A DNA stretch of 64,000 nt from Bedellia somnulentella (GCA_963576735.1 CAUYWD010000300.1:1-64000); one strand, 5' to 3'. Positions 10,822 to 21,777 are shown, counted from the stretch's first letter. Numbers and translations: made by a program. The notes: generated by a model from the sequence alone, not told the origin.

Positions 10822-12264
10822 CTTTGACTATGAACACTATAGACAGAGTCATAATGCAACGGGAGAGTACCTCTTTTAGATAGCAATATTTTTCCCTGTA
10901 ATGTTGCGATCACTAGAAAACAATTACCCCAAAATAGTATAATCACCATTCTAAAAGCTACTTTTTAATTTAAAATTGATTACGTCAATTTATTGTTACG
11001 TCGTTTTATTTATTGTAAAGGTTTACTGTTTACTATATTATTTCCTGCAATCATATAATTATACATACTTGCTCCTAGTATTATACAATCTTTTTTGTTT
11101 AATTTTACCATTTATACTGATGTTTAATACACCGTGAAATCTAAAGCATTGTACTAACTATCAGGGATGAATCTTCCCATGATTACGAATAAATTTTTGT
11201 ACGGGACTAACTTTGTTACTGGACAAAAAAAAACAGCTGTTCCATAAGTGCAAGTTATGTAAATATCATACGGGTCATCATGGGTATAGTGGGGTCTATG
11301 TTTGTATTTTGAAAAATAAAAGACAGCACTATTTTGTACATGAGTTTTATTGCATTATTTACTATTGACCTTTAAACAAAATCAGTTTCGTGTGAAAATT
11401 TCGAATTCATTCGTCTATTTCAGTCACATTTTTCAAAAGATGATGTATTCGTACATCTAAGTATTTTATATTTGGTTGATTTCCAATTGCATCTTCCAAT
11501 GGCCGCAATCCATTTTTCTCGTAGATTCGGGTCTTTAGGAAAACTGTAATGAATACGAAGAAATTAAATAAATATAACAAATTTATTACTTACTAATTCC
11601 GTAGATAACAATTGGAAATCATTCAGCGTCGCTATAGCGCGACGAAATTCATAATATACTCACTCATTAACATCAGTTTACTAATTTGAAAATTTTACCC
11701 TAACGACAGGGTAGGATGAAAAACGTGAATTATGGGAACACTGAGATACTGCATATTTTTAGGTTATGCTATTAAAAAATTGCTCAAAATAACTAAAGAA
11801 AATGCTAGTAATCTAGTTCAACGTAATTAACATTTGAATCACTTTTTTCTGATCGCGCAATGTATTTATTATGTATTTATCTGTAGAAAAACATTAAAAA
11901 ACTCACTCACTTCAGAAAGTCAATCCTTCGATGTGTTTTTCGCTGCGGCTTCCGCAGCCAAGCACGCTACACCCAACCATACCTCACTAAATAATAAGTT
12001 TGACTAATGGAGTCTCTTTTATCACAATAACAATATACAAATGAATAAAATCTTTCTCAAAATCAAAAGAAAACCAAAATCGCTCACAAGTCGACGCTTT
12101 GTTTGTCAAGCTTTAAAAGCGTGACATCAACAAAACGGGTTACGCGATAGAGATGACAATAAAGATTTTGTGTCTCTTTTTATCATATAAGAACTTAAAT
12201 AAGGGCTTCTCTTTTTAAAATGGATGACGTAACATCGCTCTATCTATAGTGTTCATAATCAAAG
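10822..12264 (-). mobile_element. P-like (THAP) non-autonomous DNA transposon, copy A
   Basis: Inverted termini begin CTTTGACTATGAACACTATA on the left and CTTTGATTATGAACACTATA on the right (25 of 27 bases agree). Perfect 8-bp target duplications ATTAAACA lie at 10814-10821 and 12265-12272. The minus strand retains remnants of a THAP-domain exon and a transposase-like C-terminus. An 8-bp duplication together with THAP points to the P superfamily. Copy B, the same family at 28480, is less deleted. No full transposase is present, so it cannot move on its own. Confidence 0.85.
11420..11980 (-). pseudogene. THAP-domain exon remnants in copy A
   Basis: Exon 1 starts at ATG 11980 and reads MVGCSVLGCGSRSEKHIEGL. 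A change before the splice site (TTTCTGAAGTG instead of TTTCCACAAGTA in copy B) gives a stop. Exon 2, after the acceptor at about 11544, reads FPKDPNLREKWIAAIGRC. The next part is fused by deletion to the last codons of the transposase, ending near 11420. The Cys pair and the FPK and W positions match THAP zinc fingers. Confidence 0.75.
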
Positions 12265-12676
12265 ATTAAACAGCACATAATCTAAATCAAATACTTATTC
12301 TTTGGCAAACATAAAATTTTAACCCATTCCAAATTAAGACTGTAATAATTACCAGTCTATATGCTTTATTATAGATCTTAAACAAAAGTTTTCAATGTAA
12401 ATATATGAATAAACATATCTTCTATCATCATTATATTACAATTACCGTAAAGTTTTCAAATTGGCGAAAATAAAAAATACGTGAACTTTTTTCAATTTTA
12501 ATAGGGCTATATGGAATCCGCCATAAAGCCCTACTAAAATATATACACCATATAATCCGTCACGCACACACACTCATTTACGTATATATATTTTTTTTGG
12601 TCTCAATTTATATACGTAAGTATAGCATAATATTCAAATTTTACCTACCAATAAAATTTTTATTATGTTTCCTGAA

Positions 12677-12840
12677 GTCCGAGGTCCAATATATGAGAGT
12701 ACGTTTCCTTTAACACACTGTGTTGCTCTGTGGTCGCTACGAATCTTCTTACCTCTTACTCTATGATACCTGTTATCAGCTGATTGAAGTGAATGACCGC
12801 GTTTTCTTCATAGAGTTCATTCAGGATTTTCTTCATTATT
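12677..12840. repeat. DIRS left inverted terminal repeat
   Basis: It begins GTCCGAGGTCCAATATATGA and ends TTTTCTTCATTATT. It is the reverse complement of 17480-17643 with no difference noticed by eye over 164 bp. Bases 12647-12676 are the outer, non-shared edge. Confidence 0.85.
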
Positions 12841-12879
12841 AATCTCATGGTGATGAGTCCACCAGGAAGAAATCACCTT

Positions 12880-12959
12880 GGACCTCGGACTTCAGGAAAC
12901 ATAATAAAAATTTTATTGGTTTATGTGTTCCGTTCCGTCCGAGGTCCAATATATGAGAG
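12880..12959. repeat. DIRS internal complementary region
   Basis: The left half (12880-12920) is the reverse complement of the outer left end (about 12647-12687). The right half (12921-12959, TTATGTGTTCCGTTCCGTCC onward) is the reverse complement of the outer right end up to 17659. Their joint marks the element boundaries. Confidence 0.85.
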
Positions 12960-13114
12960 ACTTGTTTGTTATCTCCTGGTGGTCTATGAAAAATGAAACG
13001 CAATAATCTGATAAAGAAATAGTGTAATAGGTACTGCGTTAAACTATTATTTAGTATAAGGTAAGCAAAGTAAGAAGTTCAAAATTAACCTAATATTTAT
13101 ATTAATTTAGCAAT

Positions 13115-14055
13115 TTAATCAACTGAAAAGAAACATGATAATGATTTCTCACTGTTAATTCTTGTATCGTTAGAATCAACTATAGATTTCTGGTAATACT
13201 TCCTAAAGGTCCCTTCGTGCTGCCAATTGGCTTTAGCCAATATATCGTTAATAGGATATTTTTCTAACCAGTTCAATGAAGCAACGGCAGACCTTAAGCT
13301 ACCTGGTGAGGTCTGCACACCTGCTTCACTGAGTTGTCTCTTTACCCATCCCCCGATAACAGTAGGTGACGCAGCTTTAACAACATTTCCCCTGACTGAA
13401 ATAAATAGATTTACTATAGATCCCCTAATGCATTGAGTGCATTGTTTTAGAGTCCTTAACCAAAATACAGGATCTATAATTACATCGTCTGCCTTTAACA
13501 AAGTCCAACTTGATTGCCGATGTGAAACACTATCAGTTTTTGAACCGAACAATGGATGAAGGATAATAGAGTCACCCCTATCAATAAAATGATCAGAATC
13601 ACAACATAAAAGGGATAAATCGTGGACTCTACGACCCGAGGTTAAAAGTAGAATTGATGCTGTTCTTGAAGATACCTCAAATATATTATTTATGTCTGGA
13701 AAGTTATTCTTTAAATGTCTTATGAAAACTCTAGCATCCCAGATTGGCGCTTTCGGTGCGACGGGTTTTGCTAACGAGATTGCTCTTAAAATATGTTTTA
13801 CTAAATGGTTTGACGTGATGCTAATTTACTGAAGCAATGACTGATTTATGTACAAGAATCGTACGATAGGCTAGCCCTTCAGTGACATGTAAATATGCTA
13901 AGTATCTTGCCACATCGTTAGGTTGTGGTAACTGTGAATTTATACTATTTGTATGACACCACCTCGACCATCTCTCCCAGATAGGAGCATAGGTTGTTCG
14001 AGTTGAAGGTCTCCAACACGATGCTAAGAGCTGTTTTTCTTCAGATGACCAGGAA
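13115..14055 (-). pseudogene. DIRS tyrosine recombinase, frameshifted
   Basis: The N-terminal core-binding part is read from about 14055 to the TAG near 13829 (TTYAPIWERWSRWC, YLAYLHVTEGLAYRTI). The catalytic part continues one base out of frame from about 13826 to 13115 (NHLVKHILRAISLAKP, LLLTSGRRVHDLSLL, SPGSLRSAVASLNW, ANWQHEGTFRKYYQKS). The Arg of GRRVHDL and the Tyr of FRKYY match the recombinase catalytic Arg and nucleophile. The usual His-x-x-Arg box reads GSLR here, so the His is not obvious. The enzyme would integrate the circular cDNA. The frame break near 13829 should inactivate this copy unless it is a programmed shift or an assembly error. Confidence 0.8.
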
Positions 14056-14059
14056 CTAG

Positions 14060-16150
14060 TTAGGGAATCCCACCCGAAATGAGCCAGGCTTCGAACTTCA
14101 GGTGACTGATTTGTGGGGGAGCCCGCTTCGTTTTCGTGTCTATTAGGTTGAGTTCGAGGTTCGGTATCTTGAGAGGTGTCGTCAGTGCTCTGTTTTTCAG
14201 GTCCGGCAGCCAAAAGGGTTTTGTCCATTTTGGGGCTATTATTATGTAACGACCCCCGGACGTGTTGAGATGGCTTAAAACCCGAGGAAGAAGGCTGGGT
14301 GGTGGAAATATCCAAGCCAGGTCGAATGTCCAGGATCTGCTGAACGCGTCGTGAAAGTAAGCTTTCGAGTCTGCCAAGTCTAGCGAGACATAGTTTGGAA
14401 CTACGTGCGCTGTTTTCGAGGCAAATAAGTCCACGTCTGGGTAACCCCATCGTAGAAAGATTTCCGATGTTGCCTCGCTTTGTAGATGCCACTCGGAGCC
14501 CTCTCGATTCCTTGATAGTTGATCTGCCTCGTTGTTGTAGATCCCTGGAAGGTAATGCGGGATGATTGTTATGTCGAGGCGATCCGCCAGAGTCAACAAC
14601 GTCTTGGTCAGCTCGTTGAGGTGGCGCGACTTGGTCCCTCCTTCCTTTTTTATGTAGGCCACCACAGTCTTGTTGTCGCTCTGCAGAATGACATTTGAGT
14701 GTGCCAAAGTACTTCCTTTGCTGGAGACTGCTGCTATTACTGCGTAGAGCTCTTTTCGATTGCAGTGCCAATTCTGTTGTTTCAGATCCCAGACGCCGTG
14801 AATTCTCCTGTTGTTTACCACAGCTCCCCATCGGACATCGGATGCATCCGTGATGACATAGTTGGTTGTGCGCATCTTCGGATGAATTCGACTTCGCTGA
14901 TCGACATTTTCTACCCACCACAGAAGCTCTTCTTGAACATCATCTGGAAACGGATGTGTCTTTTTCGGAGCTTTCCTTAGTATCGAGCAGTGTCGCTGCA
15001 TCGCTCGGCAATGCAATCTTCCCCGAGGGGTGATGAAGGTCGCAAAGTTGAGAATCCCTAAGAGGCGTTGCGCCTGCTTGAGGGTCCAACTGCCAGCAAT
15101 GATGCGAGTCGATAGGTTTTGGTGAATCTTCACGATTTTGTCGGACGGTAACGCCTTGTAACCTGTTTGAGTGTTCCAGTTTATCCCTAAATACTCTATA
15201 TTCTGGGTTGGAATAGTCATCGATTTCTCTAAGTTTATAAACCAGCCCAGTTTCGTAAGAAAGTTTTGGGCTTGATGTACCTGGTGCAATAGAACCCCCT
15301 TGTCTTGGTGGACCAGAATGTAATCGTCGAGAAAAACTGCTATGCGTAAGCCTGCTCGTCGTAACACTTCTGCGGTCCAATTGGTCACTGAGGCAAAAAT
15401 ACGAGGAGCCACTGAGAGGCCGAAAGGCAGACAAGTCATTTGCATCAGCTTGTTGTCGTAGCTGATCCTGAGAAAGCACCTGTGCTCCTCTTTTATTGCC
15501 AAATGATAGTAGGCTTGGCTGAGATCTATCTTCACCATCCAATCTCCCGGTTGTAGGAAGTGCGGGACCCGATGGTGGTGGAACAAACGGAATGGTTTGG
15601 GTTCCAAAAACTGATTCAAGGCTTTTAGGTTGAATATCAGCCTGTGTTTGCCGTTGTCCTTGGGTCTTAAGAACATTGGTGAAATGAAGGAAGGGGTGCG
15701 TGGTGCTGGTTCTATAACATGGCAACTCAAAAGTGTTTGAATCTCGCAAGAGAGTTGAGGAGTTGTCGGAGTTTGAAACTGTGCCATTACCTCCATTGTC
15801 GGGAATACCAGAGGGGGCTTCTTGGTGAATGGTATTCGAATTCCCGAAATTAATTTTAGTATGGTCTGCGGCGGATGAAATTGAATCCAAATGTCGTGAT
15901 ACCGCCTTAGACAGCCCCCCGAAAAATTTATATAGTCATTTTTTATCAGATTTATTTGACACTCTTTTTGTGCCCCTCCCCCCGTTTTTCTTACCTCTAA
16001 AATGTTGTGGCTCACGTCTCGAGCTTGCATCATATTTATGGGAAGATTTACTCGCGGGGGCACGAAAGGAAGAAGTCGGTATTGGAGACAGAATGCGTCT
16101 AGAACTCGCGGGATTCTGAGAGGGATCTGGACGTTTTCCGAGTTTTTCAA
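14060..16150 (-). CDS. DIRS Pol: reverse transcriptase, RNase H and methyltransferase-like domain
   Basis: An open frame of 696 codons. RT motifs include HRLIFNLKALNQFL, WMVKIDLSQAYYHLAI, LPFGLSVAPRIFA and the catalytic box VFLDDYILV (FLDD in place of YxDD). RNase H follows, with TDASDVRWGAVV, NRKELYAVIAAV, LQSDNKTVVAYI and YNNEADQLSR carrying the acidic residues. The C-terminal part, with DVDLFASKTAHVVPNYVS, DAFSRSWTFDLAWIFPPPS and IIIAPKWTKPFWLPDL, matches the Dam-methyltransferase-like domain of DIRS elements. The first 70 or so codons overlap the Gag frame and may not be translated, so the true start is uncertain. The frame overlaps Gag upstream and the recombinase frame downstream. No disabling change is seen. 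Confidence 0.85.
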   Translation of the reverse strand: MKNSENVQIPLRIPRVLDAFCLQYRLLPFVPPRVNLPINMMQARDVSHNILEVRKTGGGAQKECQINLIKNDYINFSGGCLRRYHDIWIQFHPPQTILKLISGIRIPFTKKPPLVFPTMEVMAQFQTPTTPQLSCEIQTLLSCHVIEPAPRTPSFISPMFLRPKDNGKHRLIFNLKALNQFLEPKPFRLFHHHRVPHFLQPGDWMVKIDLSQAYYHLAIKEEHRCFLRISYDNKLMQMTCLPFGLSVAPRIFASVTNWTAEVLRRAGLRIAVFLDDYILVHQDKGVLLHQVHQAQNFLTKLGWFINLEKSMTIPTQNIEYLGINWNTQTGYKALPSDKIVKIHQNLSTRIIAGSWTLKQAQRLLGILNFATFITPRGRLHCRAMQRHCSILRKAPKKTHPFPDDVQEELLWWVENVDQRSRIHPKMRTTNYVITDASDVRWGAVVNNRRIHGVWDLKQQNWHCNRKELYAVIAAVSSKGSTLAHSNVILQSDNKTVVAYIKKEGGTKSRHLNELTKTLLTLADRLDITIIPHYLPGIYNNEADQLSRNREGSEWHLQSEATSEIFLRWGYPDVDLFASKTAHVVPNYVSLDLADSKAYFHDAFSRSWTFDLAWIFPPPSLLPRVLSHLNTSGGRYIIIAPKWTKPFWLPDLKNRALTTPLKIPNLELNLIDTKTKRAPPQISHLKFEAWLISGGIP

Positions 16151-17132
16151 CTCCCCCTATTTTTTGAACATAATCTGATAAACATTTTGGGTTGAATAGA
16201 TATTCAGATGATGGAGGAATGTTTGCTATATCTTGTTTTAAAAATTTTCCATTTACGTTTTTTAAGATATAATCACGTCGCGATTGCAGTACTTCCGCTC
16301 TCTTCCCACATATTATTTGGAGAATGTCATGCGATACATTCTTGTAACTGGAATCTTTACCAAAGAGACTGTCGAGTTTTTCGTAAAGTCCATTTGGGGT
16401 AAGTTGGTCCCCGATTCCCGAAGACCAGTCAATAAGGCTCTGGAGCGCTAGATTAACTGACTCATTCTGGGCTAAAAACGCATTTGATAGAGCAGCTAGG
16501 CTGCGTTCTATTTTATACCAGCTTGAAGAAGTAGTGGGCCCTTCGAAGCGCCGCAGTTCTCCATTTACTCTTAAATCGGTAAAAGCTGGAAAGGCTACGT
16601 ATTTCTTTTGGACGTCAGAATATCGTACACTACCCCAATCTGGTTTATCAAATCTTTGCATTTCACTTATTTTTAGTACACGTTGTGGATTGGCTGGTGG
16701 CACAGCTGGTTCTTTAACAGAAACCTCCAACTCAGCAATATCTTTAAAACCTTGTTCTGTCACTGTTGGTGGTCGTAGGAAATCACTAATAGTCGAAGTG
16801 CTAGGGATCAATGGAGCACCCGTGTTAAAAACCGCAGAGGTACCTGCAGCTGTCTGAGAATTTAAGTATTTTCCCTGACTCGTTTGTACACTACTGGCAT
16901 AGCTGGCTTGTAAGAAATTGTTTATATGACTTACCAGCTGTTGTGAAAGTACCTCAAAACGTCTATCCAGGCTAGAGTCAGTGCTAGACAGACTTCTTCT
17001 TCGTCGTTTGTTAAGCGGTGACCCCTCACAGGAGCTTTCAGAGTCGCTGCTAGACGCTGAGCGCGAACTGCGCTTGCGCTGTCTGATAGGGGTAGAGTTT
17101 TCTACCGGATTTTCGTTTGTTTCACTATTCAT
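15936..17132 (-). CDS. DIRS Gag-like protein
   Basis: An open frame of 398 codons starting MNSETNENPVENSTPIRQRK. A basic, serine-rich N-terminus contains RKRSSRSASSSDSESS and NKRRRRSLSSTDSSLD. The middle part (RFDKPDWGSVRYSDVQKKY, ALSNAFLAQNESVNLALQSL) is typical of capsid-like proteins of insect DIRS elements. The C-terminus is rich in Ser, Arg, Gly and Lys. The position at the 5' end of the element, just after the right terminal repeat, supports the Gag call. Its end overlaps the Pol frame by about 215 bp. No zinc knuckle is visible. Confidence 0.75.
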   Translation of the reverse strand: MNSETNENPVENSTPIRQRKRSSRSASSSDSESSCEGSPLNKRRRRSLSSTDSSLDRRFEVLSQQLVSHINNFLQASYASSVQTSQGKYLNSQTAAGTSAVFNTGAPLIPSTSTISDFLRPPTVTEQGFKDIAELEVSVKEPAVPPANPQRVLKISEMQRFDKPDWGSVRYSDVQKKYVAFPAFTDLRVNGELRRFEGPTTSSSWYKIERSLAALSNAFLAQNESVNLALQSLIDWSSGIGDQLTPNGLYEKLDSLFGKDSSYKNVSHDILQIICGKRAEVLQSRRDYILKNVNGKFLKQDIANIPPSSEYLFNPKCLSDYVQKIGGVEKLGKRPDPSQNPASSRRILSPIPTSSFRAPASKSSHKYDASSRREPQHFRGKKNGGRGTKRVSNKSDKK

Positions 17133-17479
17133 TATACCCGAACTAGCACACGCGCTTTATCGAATTATCGTACAAAAAGGGCGGTTTAAAAGCTATCGTA
17201 ACTCGCACTTCACTTTACTTATAGCACCTTAGTTTACGCGTAGTAACTTACTTAATCGGTAAAGTTATTAGAAAATACTTTTAAATCTAAAATGCACTGG
17301 CGGCGGGTGGTGACTTGCACTTTCAAATAATAAGACAAACTACGTCGTAACCGCTTACCGAACGCCGCACGCGATATCGTAATTAAGTTTAACAAATTTT
17401 GTCACTACTATGAATACTAAATTCAAAGAATTTTACTTAAATTGCGACCAACTAATACTGCGTGGTCAAAAGGAAACGC

Positions 17480-17643
17480 AATAATGAAGAAAATCCTGAA
17501 TGAACTCTATGAAGAAAACGCGGTCATTCACTTCAATCAGCTGATAACAGGTATCATAGAGTAAGAGGTAAGAAGATTCGTAGCGACCACAGAGCAACAC
17601 AGTGTGTTAAAGGAAACGTACTCTCATATATTGGACCTCGGAC
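17480..17643. repeat. DIRS right inverted terminal repeat
   Basis: The reverse complement of 12677-12840. It begins AATAATGAAGAAAATCCTGA. The element edge continues to about 17659 (GGAACGGAACACATAA). The 17133-17479 stretch between it and the Gag start is the untranslated leader. Confidence 0.85.
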
Positions 17644-17659
17644 GGAACGGAACACATAA

Positions 17660-18392
17660 TAAATCTATTGCTAATATGAAAACTACATTCAAACAAAGAA
17701 ACGACAGAATGTGAAAGGCACGCATGTACAACATACATACATACTGTGGCCTTTTACAAACCCCCAAAGGAAGAAATGGGGAAGTGCAATTCTTCACAAA
17801 ATAAGGCCAATACTTCAAAGCCTAGATCCAAAAATAAAAAAATAATTAAGTCCTATAAAACCTTTTTGAGAACTATGACAGAAATTTGAAATGAACAAAG
17901 ACGAGGCGCAAGCTTATTCTGAATAAATACTGAATTGCAATCTAAACAAGATTATCTATACTATAATTAGACTGTACCGAGGTCAAAACTGTACATTAAG
18001 GAAAAAAAAACCCGTGGAATATGTTTAATTTTCGATAGTGAAGCTAAATTTGCGTTTATTGAAAAAAATGACTGTCTGTCTTTATGTCCGGTCATCACGT
18101 TAATTCTACCAGACGGCTCTTGATCAAATTTGGTATGAATGTAGCTTGTACACCTGGCCAACATATAGAATATCATTTATCCCGTATTTCACAAGGGTTC
18201 CCACGGGAGCATAAAAAACATAACTTTTGTATGGCTCCCCATATTTACACGATTTATTTTTCATCGAACGACTTTAACAGACTCTTCATTAATAAAGTTT
18301 TCTTCCATTTTCATCAAAATAAATGTCCATTTATTTTTTTGTCAATAGTATGGCTGCTAGATATATAGCTTATAAAAAAATTTAAGGTAACG
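17660..18392. other. Non-coding, no clear element
   Basis: No gene is supported. The stretch 18060-18240 (CTGTCTGTCTTTATGTCCGG and following bases) looks like part of a dispersed repeat, but I could not assign it. Confidence 0.4.
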
Positions 18393-18394
18393 TC

Positions 18395-18475
18395 TTCGTG
18401 GCGTAGCGGTATACCGTTTGGTAAATAATAATTGAACGGAAGACCCAGGTTCAAATCTCGGGGATCACAATCTTT
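18395..18475 (+). mobile_element. tRNA-like SINE head
   Basis: TCGTGGCGTAGCGGTATACC and CCCAGGTTCAAATCTCGGGG are A- and B-box-like, separated by a poor anticodon arm. It reads as a third, different tRNA-derived head in this window. Confidence 0.5.
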
Positions 18476-19139
18476 TTGCGATTTTTTTTTGCTTTTGTGT
18501 TAGCTTAGAATAATAGGAAGCACTACTCCTTCTATTTCGCATTCAACTATGCGAATATGTATGAATAAAGATAATGGAAAGTATATCGTATGAATTTTGC
18601 GTATACATTTAGTAGGTCTGAGAAAATGTTTACAACTTTTATTTTTTCAACTAATTTTTAATTTTAAATTAATATTCCCATAGATATATTATGCTATACT
18701 TACTCATAAATTAATATTCTGTTTAAACCTCAGAATGCATAGTTTGTAAATAATACCACATATCTCATTTTTAATTTAGTACCGCCATCTATGACTGAAT
18801 GGCTGCAATCTCTCACACATCACCAACGGTCAGTGTAGGGGAGCACTGGGCCGACACCGCAGCGCCAAATTGCTATTCATACTTACTAAAGATATTCACA
18901 TTTTTGAACATAGAAACTTGGTACAAAATGGTTTGTTTCATGATTCATGTGAACAATTAAAAAGGGTTTTTGAAACTCACCCCCAAGGGGTTGAAATATC
19001 AGGTACATATATAGGTATATTAGTATAGAGATTTTGACATTTGTGTATCTAGAAATTTTAAAATTGATGCGATTGGCTGATATAACCACTACAAAAAGGA
19101 ATATATAAAATTTATCTATCAATCATTCATGAGTATATA

Positions 19140-19260
19140 CTAACGGCTATAAATTCCAAAAAAGGGTAGCCACAGCAGAAGTTGAATGGGAAAAGGTAGT
19201 CAAATGGGTCTCCAATTGCATCGCCCAATAATCACTTAAAAAGCTTCATAGTTTAATGTT
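19140..19260 (-). mobile_element. GCCGTGTAGTG-family fragment
   Basis: TAACGGCTATAAATTCCAAA, then GTAGCCACAGC, TGGGTCTCCAATTGCATCGC and AATCACTTAAAAAGC match the minus strand of the family. Confidence 0.55.
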
Positions 19261-19267
19261 TTTTGAC

Positions 19268-19408
19268 ATGAATTCCTCATGTGGGGATTATTACTCATAA
19301 ATGAAAGATGTAAGACGGGGGCGTATACCCGAAGGTCGCGGGTTCAAACCCCGCCAGTGTCGAAATTTACCTTTCCTTTAATAACATCTTTTATTTATGA
19401 GCTTCATA
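19268..19408 (+). mobile_element. tRNA-like palindromic repeat, truncated copy
   Basis: The 3' half of the tRNA-like body is present (GACGGGGGCGTATACCCG, GCGGGTTCAAACCCCGCC). It sits between short inverted arms CTCATAAATGAAAGATGT and ACATCTTTTATTTATGAG. The 5' half of the tRNA-like part is missing. Confidence 0.65.
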
Positions 19409-19427
19409 GTTCTTTACATCTATTACA

Positions 19428-19518
19428 ACGCCCGCGGGCATATAAATATAAAAAAACAGAAGTTAAGATACTGTTTTGGTATTTTGAACGCGGACGTAGT
19501 CGCGGGCAAAAAGCTAGT
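19428..19518 (+). mobile_element. Helitron 3' terminus
   Basis: GAACGCGGACGTAGTCGCGG followed by GCAAAAAGCTAGT combines a short GC-rich hairpin and a CTAGT end. This is the usual 3' terminus of lepidopteran non-autonomous Helitrons. Confidence 0.6.
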
Positions 19519-19661
19519 TTAAAATAAACTTATATATCTTAAAGTTTTATATTTTACTTAATTAAAAATATGTTGGGACTTTTTTGAGTACCGTCAATAA
19601 CTTTCCTAAACGCAAATAATGAACACAAAATAAAATAAAATCAAACTAAACTAACTATCAG

Positions 19662-20660
19662 CCAGTTTCACAATTGAGCATTCTAGCTCTAATCAGTTGA
19701 GTTTTTATCAAACTCTAAGTAAGTACTTAAGTTTAAGGTGTTTGACAAAATAAACAATGCTCGTTGCTAGTATGTGATCAACAAAGCATCGTGAAAGCAT
19801 CTATGTCAGTTTGTAATCAAGATTTATGAACGTTTCAATTTACGCACAAAAACCGGTAACTTACCGATAAAGTTATATTTCTGTAATTATACTTTAGTAT
19901 AAATAGCAATTGAATCTAAGAACTGTATTCAATAATGTTTCATTAGAAGTTACATTTATAAGAAGGTTTTGAGACCATTTGAATAAAAAATAAAAATAAA
20001 CAAACAAAAAACTTTGGGGAACGGAAAGTATATACGTCAATAGAGGTATTCGTCAAGCCAATCACACTCATCAATCGTCAAAATTGTATCAAGTTCTGTT
20101 CTGAATGTTTGCTTTATTTTCATTTATTTATATGTGTTTGTGTTTAGACTTCTATCATGTATGTTCATGAATGAGAAAAGATATTCACGGATATATACGC
20201 GGAATCTTTTGTAGTGCAAAACACCATGGAGGTGGAATGAAAATGGAAAAAGAATCCAAAAACTTCGGCGTATTTTGCCTCTGAGGCATCTGCTGCGGCT
20301 CCTCTAGTGATGATAATGATGTGTCTGAAGATATCTTTAGAAATTTGTTGAAAGCAATGTGTTTAATTCATAAATTTGAAATTGAACACGGTTTAAGACG
20401 CCGAATCTGACAACTTAACTCTCACCTTCTCAAATCAGCGATGATTACCGTTTGAGTATTGTCAAACGAGTTCAGAAAAGCAAATTTCAACATTTATGTC
20501 GAATTTATTGATTGAAGCTCAACATTTTGATCATACAATCAAAATTTGATTAAATTACAATATTTGGTCAATTCAGAAACGTAATTTTGGTAAGTACGTA
20601 TTTAAATACGGTTTGAGACACTTTTATCGTTAAATTCTCAATTGTGAAATCGGCCGTATG
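19662..20660. mobile_element. Possible TIR element of about 1 kb
   Basis: Left GCCAGTTTCACAATTGAG and right CTCAATTGTGAAATCGGCC are imperfect inverted repeats. GTAAGTACTTA and TAAGTACGTA subterminal words also correspond. No coding sequence or clear target duplication was found. Confidence 0.4.
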
Positions 20661-20928
20661 TCTTACTAAAAGATTTACTTAAAACACTCATTTGATATTC
20701 TAATTTTATGCTCGTTACGACGAAACCCTCATTTGACCTATATTTTGTTATTTAAGGTTTTAACTTTGAAATTTCGCCGAAGTTCAATTTGTTTTGCAAG
20801 TTATTTCAAACAAACTAATTAAAAAATTGTATTGTAAGTTTATTACAAGCAATAACAAAAAACTACACTTATTATGGGTATATCTATTTATATTCTAATT
20901 CATATTTTTAAAAACTTAAGGCTTATAA

Positions 20929-21080
20929 TGCGTTTTGATCTTCTGAAGCGCATTTACACTTCGCTTTGTCAGTGCATATTAACTTACTGCATAACGTCTT
21001 GGGGAGGATCTCAATAGACAAAATTCTTGCGGCTAGAAAGGGCTCAACGAGCTCTTCTTAAGGGCGTCCCCGGAAAAATA
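20929..21080 (+). pseudogene. Non-LTR reverse transcriptase C-terminal fragment
   Basis: The translation reads LKRIYTSLCQCILTYCITSW then GG, a stop, and LERAQRALLKG. This is the usual C-terminal region of jockey/CR1-type RT proteins. It is short and broken. Confidence 0.6.
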
Positions 21081-21777
21081 GGTTGATATTGATTGTTTGG
21101 AAATTCTATAAAGTCTGATTTGATGATATTGATATGACATGAATAAAATATATGTTGGTGATTAGTTCATGGTGTTAAAATTTGATGTTTAACATTTTAA
21201 TAATTTGTTGAAAAATATGATGAAAAAAATTGGATTGGAACATGCTTTGTTTTCATAAAAAGCGTATAGGCTCCACTGGCATAACATACATGTGAACTCA
21301 TTATGTGTCTATATACGCGTAGCTTTAAGATCTGTAACTTTGATGTTTGACTTTTCATTTAAACATTATAGTTATTCAATAAAACTAAATAAACTACATT
21401 TATCCTGCGCGCGCGTTTTTGCCGTCCCTGTCACTCTCAGTAAATTTGACGTAAGAGTGAGCGCAATAGCTGCAAAATGCGGGGAGGCCCTTAAGGTAGC
21501 TACGTTCAAACCGTTTTTATTTCCTACTCGGCTCCTATATTCAAACGTTGAAGTCCTTACAGTCTGACAACTTTTTGTTCTTTCAGTTATCCAAAAACAG
21601 CACATGATTACGCCCATGGAAGTATTATTTAAACAGGAACGCGCGCTGGCGACCTAAAATGTCCTGAAAAAGGATGGCTAACTAGCGAACTGTGTCTCGT
21701 TTTAAGTAGGGTGACCATCTGTTGGTGTTTTAATAAGAGTTCCTCTAAAGGATACAAAAACACTTATATTTATATAT

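Larger units (their letters stand above)
12647..17659 (-). mobile_element. DIRS1-type tyrosine-recombinase retrotransposon
   Basis: The element is transcribed on the minus strand in the order Gag, then RT/RNase H/methyltransferase-like, then tyrosine recombinase. Its termini are inverted repeats of 164 bp (12677-12840 and 17480-17643). Next to the left one is an internal complementary region (12880-12959) made of sequence complementary to the outer left end fused to sequence matching the outer right end. This is the DIRS1 layout, used to make a circular cDNA that the recombinase integrates without a target duplication; I see none. Gag and RT frames are open, but the recombinase has a frameshift. 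Confidence 0.9.

Noticed and set aside
14940..15890. 316-codon open frame rich in Ser on the minus strand
   Set aside because: It overlaps the DIRS RT in another frame, has no recognisable motif, and the RT frame has all expected catalytic boxes.
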